A stretch of 64,000 nucleotides of DNA from Ardenticatenaceae bacterium. GTDB taxonomy: Bacteria; Chloroflexota; Anaerolineae; Promineifilales; Promineifilaceae. This document shows positions 60,410 to 64,000 of this stretch, piece by piece; positions within the stretch are counted from its first letter, which is position 1, and each line of letters opens with the position of its first letter. The notes beneath the pieces were generated by a model. The model saw nothing but the letters and a program-made list of their open reading frames with translations. It ran no database searches and was not told the DNA's origin. The DNA lies in the NCBI GenBank assembly GCA_011525915.1, contig WYBM01000028.1, positions 62,001-126,000 of the forward strand. Reading direction: 5' to 3'. The position numbers and the translations under genes were made by a program.

Positions 60410-61861
60410 ATGTTCAGGCTGCAACGCTACTTCACGATCACCAGTTTTATCGCCTTTATCCTCATGGCTGTGTTGCTGGGTTACTTTTACCGTACCCTGG
60501 CGTTTGCTGATCTGATTGACGCCAGCGAAAGTAAAAATGTGGCCCTTGCCCAGGCCTTTTCAAACTCTCTCTGGCCAGAGTTTGCTCCTTTTGTGGCTGC
60601 GGCGGAAGGCATGACGCCGTCAGAGCTGCAAACCCATTCGCGTACGCAGGAACTTTATGAAAGCGTACAGGCGCAGATGGCCAGTTTAAGCGTGGTTAAG
60701 GTGAAGGTTTATAACCTGGAAGGTTTGACCGTCTTTTCTACAGAGCGTGACCAAATTGGTGAGGATAAAAGTAACAACCTGGGCTACAATGCCGCCCGCG
60801 CCGGTATGGTTGCCAGTGAACTTACATTTCGGGATACATTTAGTGCGTTTGAACAAACGATTGAAGACCGCAACGTTTTTGAAAGCTATATTCCTATTTA
60901 TAGCCCGACCGGGGACATTGAAGGGGTCTTTGAAATATATGATGATGTGACCCCCCTTGTCCAGCGTCTGGAACAAACACAGCGTAAGATCATTGGTGGG
61001 GTGGTAGCCATCTTGTCGGTTTTATACCTGGTCTTGTATGTCATTGTGCGGCGGGCAGACGGTATCATACGCGAACAGTACAGTGCGCTGCAACAGAATG
61101 AAGCGGCGCTGCGCCTGGCGCGTGATGAAGCTCTGGCGGCCTCTCAATTTAAAACGAGGTTGTTGGCCAACGTCAGCCATGACATGCGTACACCATTAAA
61201 TGCTATTCTGGGCTACGCGGAAATGTTGCAAGGGGGCATTTATGGCGATCTGACAGAACAACAGGGTGAAGCAGCTGAAGAAATCATCGGCAGTAGTGGT
61301 CAACTGCTTCACTTCGTGAACAATTTACTGGACCAGGCGCAGTTAAATGCTGGTAGGCTAAAGTTAAACGAGCGTCCCTTCCCTGTGCAGTGGCTATTGG
61401 ATGATGTTCACAGTTTGTTAAATTTGCAGGCCAAAGCAAAAGGGGTGACCCTTACCAGCGACGTGGCCCCAGGGGTGCCAGAGACCATAACCGGTGACAG
61501 GTACTGGCTGCGCCAAATTATGGTGAACCTGGGTAATAATGCCTTAAAGTTTACGCCGGTAGGAGATGTTCATTTGCATGTTTTCATGTATGATGATGGG
61601 CATTGGGCCTTTCAGGTGGTGGATACCGGCATTGGTATTTCACAAGATGTGCAGATGAAGATTTTTGAGGCTTTTGAGCGGGGGACTCCCCCTCAAAATG
61701 GCGACTATTTAGGGTCTGGGTTAGGGTTATCTATTGTGAAAGAGTTAGTAAGTTTGATGGCCGGTGAAGTACAGGTAAACAGTGAGGCAGGTCACGGCAG
61801 CACGTTTACAGTGGTTTTGCCCCTGGTAACATCATCTGGCGTGGCCCTGCCCGGAGAATGA
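60410..61861 (+). CDS. Sensor histidine kinase
   Basis: 483 residues. TM1 about 8-28, an extracytoplasmic sensor region about 30-190 (mixed alpha/beta, Cache-like; KVKVYNLEGLTVFSTE), TM2 about 195-214. HisKA has LLANVSHDMRTPLNAILGYAEML with phospho-acceptor His257. HATPase_c has the N box MVNLGNNALKF, VVDTGIGI and GSGLGLSIV. The response regulator gene follows after 4 nt, so they form a two-component pair. No PAS or HAMP motif is obvious. Signal unknown. Confidence 0.95.
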   Translation: MFRLQRYFTITSFIAFILMAVLLGYFYRTLAFADLIDASESKNVALAQAFSNSLWPEFAPFVAAAEGMTPSELQTHSRTQELYESVQAQMASLSVVKVKVYNLEGLTVFSTERDQIGEDKSNNLGYNAARAGMVASELTFRDTFSAFEQTIEDRNVFESYIPIYSPTGDIEGVFEIYDDVTPLVQRLEQTQRKIIGGVVAILSVLYLVLYVIVRRADGIIREQYSALQQNEAALRLARDEALAASQFKTRLLANVSHDMRTPLNAILGYAEMLQGGIYGDLTEQQGEAAEEIIGSSGQLLHFVNNLLDQAQLNAGRLKLNERPFPVQWLLDDVHSLLNLQAKAKGVTLTSDVAPGVPETITGDRYWLRQIMVNLGNNALKFTPVGDVHLHVFMYDDGHWAFQVVDTGIGISQDVQMKIFEAFERGTPPQNGDYLGSGLGLSIVKELVSLMAGEVQVNSEAGHGSTFTVVLPLVTSSGVALPGE

Positions 61862-61865
61862 GCAT

Positions 61866-62228
61866 ATGAATAAACCATTGGCATTAATTGTGGAGGATGA
61901 TGGCCGGCTGGCGACCATTTTTGCTGAGGCGCTGCGTAAAGCTGATTATGACCCGGAGATTGTAAGCGACGGCCGTGTAGCTCAGGCGCGCCTGAGAGAG
62001 GTAATCCCCGCCCTTATTTTGCTGGATTTACACCTGCCTCACATCTCTGGTAATGATTTGCTGCGAGAGATTCGTGCTGACGCACGTTTTAAAGAAAGCA
62101 TTATTGTGCTGGCCACAGCTGACGCCATCATGGCCGAAGAGCTGCGTGCCGAGGCTGACCTGGTATTGTTAAAGCCCATCAGCTTTAACCAACTGCGTGA
62201 CCTGGCAGCCCGTTTGCATCCCCCGTAA
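61866..62228 (+). CDS. Single-domain response regulator
   Basis: 120 residues. Receiver only: acidic residues Glu10/Asp11/Asp12, phospho-acceptor Asp54 (ILLDLHLP), Thr84 and Lys103 (LLKPI). Partner of the preceding kinase, 4 nt away. With no output domain it acts by protein contact or a relay. The neighbouring GNAT gene, 8 nt on, may be in the operon. Confidence 0.94.
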   Translation: MNKPLALIVEDDGRLATIFAEALRKADYDPEIVSDGRVAQARLREVIPALILLDLHLPHISGNDLLREIRADARFKESIIVLATADAIMAEELRAEADLVLLKPISFNQLRDLAARLHPP

Positions 62229-62236
62229 GAAAAAGG

Positions 62237-62734
62237 ATGAAACTGCACTTCCAACCTCTGAATGAACAAGAGGCGCGTACCATACTTGGCTGGCAGTACG
62301 ATCCACCTTATGATGTTTACAACATGGGTGACGCCCATGATGACCCGGAACTCCTGGCAGCGGCCCTGGACTATTTTCTTAACCCTGCTTTGGCGTTTCA
62401 TAGCATTATGTCTGAAGAAACGGGTACCCTGGTGGCCTTTTGCAGCTTTGGTCTGGATGCGCAGGTGTCTGGCGGCGATTATAACGAGCCAGCCCTGGAT
62501 ATTGGGCTGGGCGTGCGCCCAGACCTGACAGGACGGGGGTTGGGTGCCTCTTTTGTGCAGGCAGTTATTGCCTTTGCCTGCCACACGTTCCAACCACCCC
62601 GGCTGCGGGTGACCATTGCCAGCTTTAACCAGCGTGCCCAACGTGTCTGGGAAAAGAATGGCTTTTCCGCCAGCAGCACCTTTGTCAGCATGATGACCGG
62701 AATGCCCTTTATTATCCTTACCCGCAGTGTATAA
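62237..62734 (+). CDS. GNAT-family N-acetyltransferase
   Basis: 165 residues. LDIGLGVRPDLTGRGLGASFV contains the acetyl-CoA pyrophosphate loop (R-x2-G-x-G/A pattern: TGRGLGA). VTIASFNQRAQRVWEKNGF is the typical motif B. Substrate unknown; the N-terminal part (ILGWQYDPPYDVYNM) is like that seen in many Firmicutes/Chloroflexota GNATs. The stop overlaps the possible GTG start of the next gene. Confidence 0.9.
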   Translation: MKLHFQPLNEQEARTILGWQYDPPYDVYNMGDAHDDPELLAAALDYFLNPALAFHSIMSEETGTLVAFCSFGLDAQVSGGDYNEPALDIGLGVRPDLTGRGLGASFVQAVIAFACHTFQPPRLRVTIASFNQRAQRVWEKNGFSASSTFVSMMTGMPFIILTRSV

Positions 62735-62744
62735 CCTCAATCGA

Positions 62745-63563
62745 ATGGATACATATACGGCCGTAGACCAGATGGGCCGCACCGTTCAGGTGCCATATGA
62801 CCCACAGCGCATTATCTCCCTTGTTCCCTCGCAAACAGAACTGCTGTTTGACCTGGGCCTGGATGCGCAGATTGTAGGGGTTACCAAATTTTGTGTCCAT
62901 CCGGCGAGCAAGGTAACGCAGAAGCAGTCCATTGGCGGCACCAAACAGTTTCGCTTTGATGTGATAGAGGCGCTGCAGCCAGATCTCATCCTTGGCAATA
63001 AAGAAGAGAATTACAGAGAAGGTATAGAGCAGCTGGCACAGAAATACCCCGTTTGGTTGAGTGATATCAAAGAGTTGCCAGAGGCGCTGGATATGGTTCG
63101 GCGAGTAGGAGCCTTGGTGAACAGAGCAGAGGCATCCCGGCAAATGGCACACAACATTGCAGAGCATTTTGCTCATCTGGGGTCGGCCACACTACCCTTA
63201 CGCACCGCCTATGTTATCTGGCAAAAGCCCATCATGGCGGTTGGGGCTGAAACCTTCATTCATGACATGCTGACGCGATGTGGGCTGTTAAATGCCGTGG
63301 CAGCCACAGACGGCCGTCAGGCCACGAACGGCCGTTACCCTACCCTGACGCCGTCCCAGCTCCATGCTGCCGATCTGGACCTCATCTTGCTCTCTTCGGA
63401 GCCATTCCCCTTCAAAGAAAAACACCGGCAGGTGTGGCAAACACAATTTCCTGCCGCTCGTGTGGAACTGGTCGACGGCGAGATGTTTTCCTGGTATGGC
63501 AGCCGGCTGCTTACGGCCGTGCCCTACTTTGCCAAACTCATCTCCCGGTTAGCCCAAGTATAA
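62745..63563 (+). CDS. BtuF-like helical-backbone receptor protein, no signal peptide
   Basis: 272 residues from ATG 62745 (GTG 62727 would add 6). Begins DQMGRTVQVPYDPQRIISLVPSQTELLFDLG, a class III substrate-binding (BtuF/FhuD) fold. IGGTKQFRFDVIEALQPDLILGNKEENY and ADLDLILLSSEPFPFKEKHR are typical of corrinoid/metal-chelate receptors. No signal peptide or lipobox is present, so it is probably cytoplasmic, unlike transporter-linked receptors. No permease or ATPase gene is adjacent. It may bind cobalamin or an iron chelate in the cell. Confidence 0.85.
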   Translation: MDTYTAVDQMGRTVQVPYDPQRIISLVPSQTELLFDLGLDAQIVGVTKFCVHPASKVTQKQSIGGTKQFRFDVIEALQPDLILGNKEENYREGIEQLAQKYPVWLSDIKELPEALDMVRRVGALVNRAEASRQMAHNIAEHFAHLGSATLPLRTAYVIWQKPIMAVGAETFIHDMLTRCGLLNAVAATDGRQATNGRYPTLTPSQLHAADLDLILLSSEPFPFKEKHRQVWQTQFPAARVELVDGEMFSWYGSRLLTAVPYFAKLISRLAQV

Positions 63564-63599
63564 CACCTCCAAATACCCCAAGACGGCATCTCATTTATC

Positions 63600-63652
63600 T
63601 TGACATGGGTGCGGGAAAGTTGTATAGTATACTCTTACTGGAACCGGTTCCA
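63600..63652 (+). promoter_or_regulatory. Promoter and LacI-type operator
   Basis: TTGACA (63600-63605) and TATAGT (63623-63628) spaced 17 bp. The 14-bp perfect palindrome TGGAACCGGTTCCA (63639-63652) lies at about +5 to +18, a classic repression site with the central CG of LacI/GalR operators. It precedes a LacI-family gene by about 150 bp. Confidence 0.85.
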
Positions 63653-63806
63653 TTAGGTTCTGTCTCCAAAACGTTGAACAACATGCAAACCGCCCCATAA
63701 CAGTTCAAACTGACCGGTTTGCAACATAATACTACTTGTGGTTCCAAACAACCGGGAAACATTGTCAGGTGGTTTGTCTGAGATTGCTGTGGAAAGAGGA
63801 GGCTGT

Positions 63807-64000
63807 GTGGCAAGCGTGACCATTCGTGACGTGGCAAAACGTGCCGGCGTCGGGGTTGGCACTGTATCACGAGTGCTTAATGGCAGCACGGCCGTGTCAG
63901 ATTCCACTCGCAAAAAAGTATTGGTCGCCATTGAAGAGCTGGAGTATTCACCCAGCCCCATTGCTCGGCGTTTGTCACTGGGTCGCACAATGACCGTTGG
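63807..64000 (+). CDS. LacI-family transcriptional regulator (5' part only)
   Basis: Starts at GTG 63807 with AGAGGAGG 4-5 nt upstream and runs off the window. 64 codons are visible. VTIRDVAKRAGVGVGTVSRVLNG is the LacI helix-turn-helix. STRKKVLVAIEELEYSPSPIARRLSLGRT is the hinge helix region. The palindromic operator upstream suggests autoregulation. The regulated sugar genes would lie to the right of the window. Confidence 0.93.
   Translation, partial: MASVTIRDVAKRAGVGVGTVSRVLNGSTAVSDSTRKKVLVAIEELEYSPSPIARRLSLGRTMTV

Larger units (their letters stand above)
646..63895. repeat. Highly iterated palindrome ACGGCCGT dispersed over the whole window
   Basis: I counted about 92 copies by eye in 64 kb, first at 646-653 and last at 63888-63895; a random 8-mer would occur about once. 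Copies fall in all reading frames and on all gene types, for example as T-A-V or N-G-R codons, and also in spacers. Density is near one per 580 bp outside 36.6-52.1 kb and only 8 copies in that stretch. Its role is unknown. It recalls the cyanobacterial HIP1 octamer (GCGATCGC) in form but has a different sequence. Confidence 0.9.

Overview
This is a chromosomal window from a bacterium that is most probably a member of the Chloroflexota (Anaerolineae/Ardenticatenia/Caldilineae-like). The inference rests on several things. There is a lipoprotein with a long Thr-Pro-rich tether, and a MinCDE/RodA division set. There are a tungsten-type aldehyde ferredoxin oxidoreductase and an F420-type Ddn-family enzyme. 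An eIF1/SUI1-like YciH protein, LysM and lamin-tail domains on one exported protein, and an exopolysaccharide locus rather than typical LPS genes complete the picture. No rRNA or 16S marker is present, so this placement is an inference. A striking genome-wide signature is the 8-bp palindrome ACGGCCGT, of which I count about 90 copies in 64 kb (about one is expected by chance).

Layout. 1-9.9 kb: housekeeping and metabolic genes (partial cytochrome P450, malQ, glgA, a LysM/LTD protein, nfo, an M19 dipeptidase, a SUI1-like protein, a Thr-Pro lipoprotein, a Ddn-type enzyme). 9.98-19.6 kb: a defence-like or genome-maintenance island. It holds an Lhr-like helicase, two tandem BREX-type (DUF2791/BrxD-like) P-loop ATPases, an unrecognised 274-residue partner and a divergent SWIM zinc-finger protein. 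Embedded between the helicase and the ATPases is a compact restriction-modification cassette with a Phd/YefM-type antitoxin-like gene. 19.6-36.6 kb: dnaE, an HTH protein with a DUF7662-like domain and a palindromic operator, AOR, a dolichyl-phosphate-mannose-synthase-like GT2, an alkyltransferase-like protein, a response regulator, tRNA-Gln/gltX, rodA, minE/minD/minC, AmrS, and two small genes including an SCP2-domain protein.

36.6-54.8 kb: a polysaccharide biosynthesis and export locus. It comprises a long minus-strand operon (Wzz-like, TPR, MurJ-like flippase, five GT4 glycosyltransferases, three methyltransferases, an O-antigen-ligase-like protein) and a plus-strand pair (WbaP/WcaJ-like initiating transferase, second ligase-like protein). 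The two arms are separated by two degraded transposase genes. This locus is AT-richer and poor in ACGGCCGT, consistent with horizontal acquisition.

54.8-64 kb: SCP2 protein, iron-dependent alcohol dehydrogenase, patatin-like lipase, a probable structured non-coding RNA with its own promoter and terminator (57.5-57.8 kb), hpt with a small nuclease-like gene, an MFS transporter, a histidine kinase/response regulator pair, a GNAT enzyme, a BtuF-like metal/corrinoid receptor protein, and the start of a LacI-family repressor with a perfect operator.

A second repeat family, built from degenerate ACTGA/TCAGT units, occurs in intergenic spacers (15.4, 30.7, 55.3, 60.3 kb). It also appears inside two coding regions (dnaE and the helicase), where it is translated in frame. 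The best candidates for an undescribed system are the 274-aa/ATPase/ATPase/helicase module with its embedded R-M cassette, and the ncRNA at 57.5 kb.
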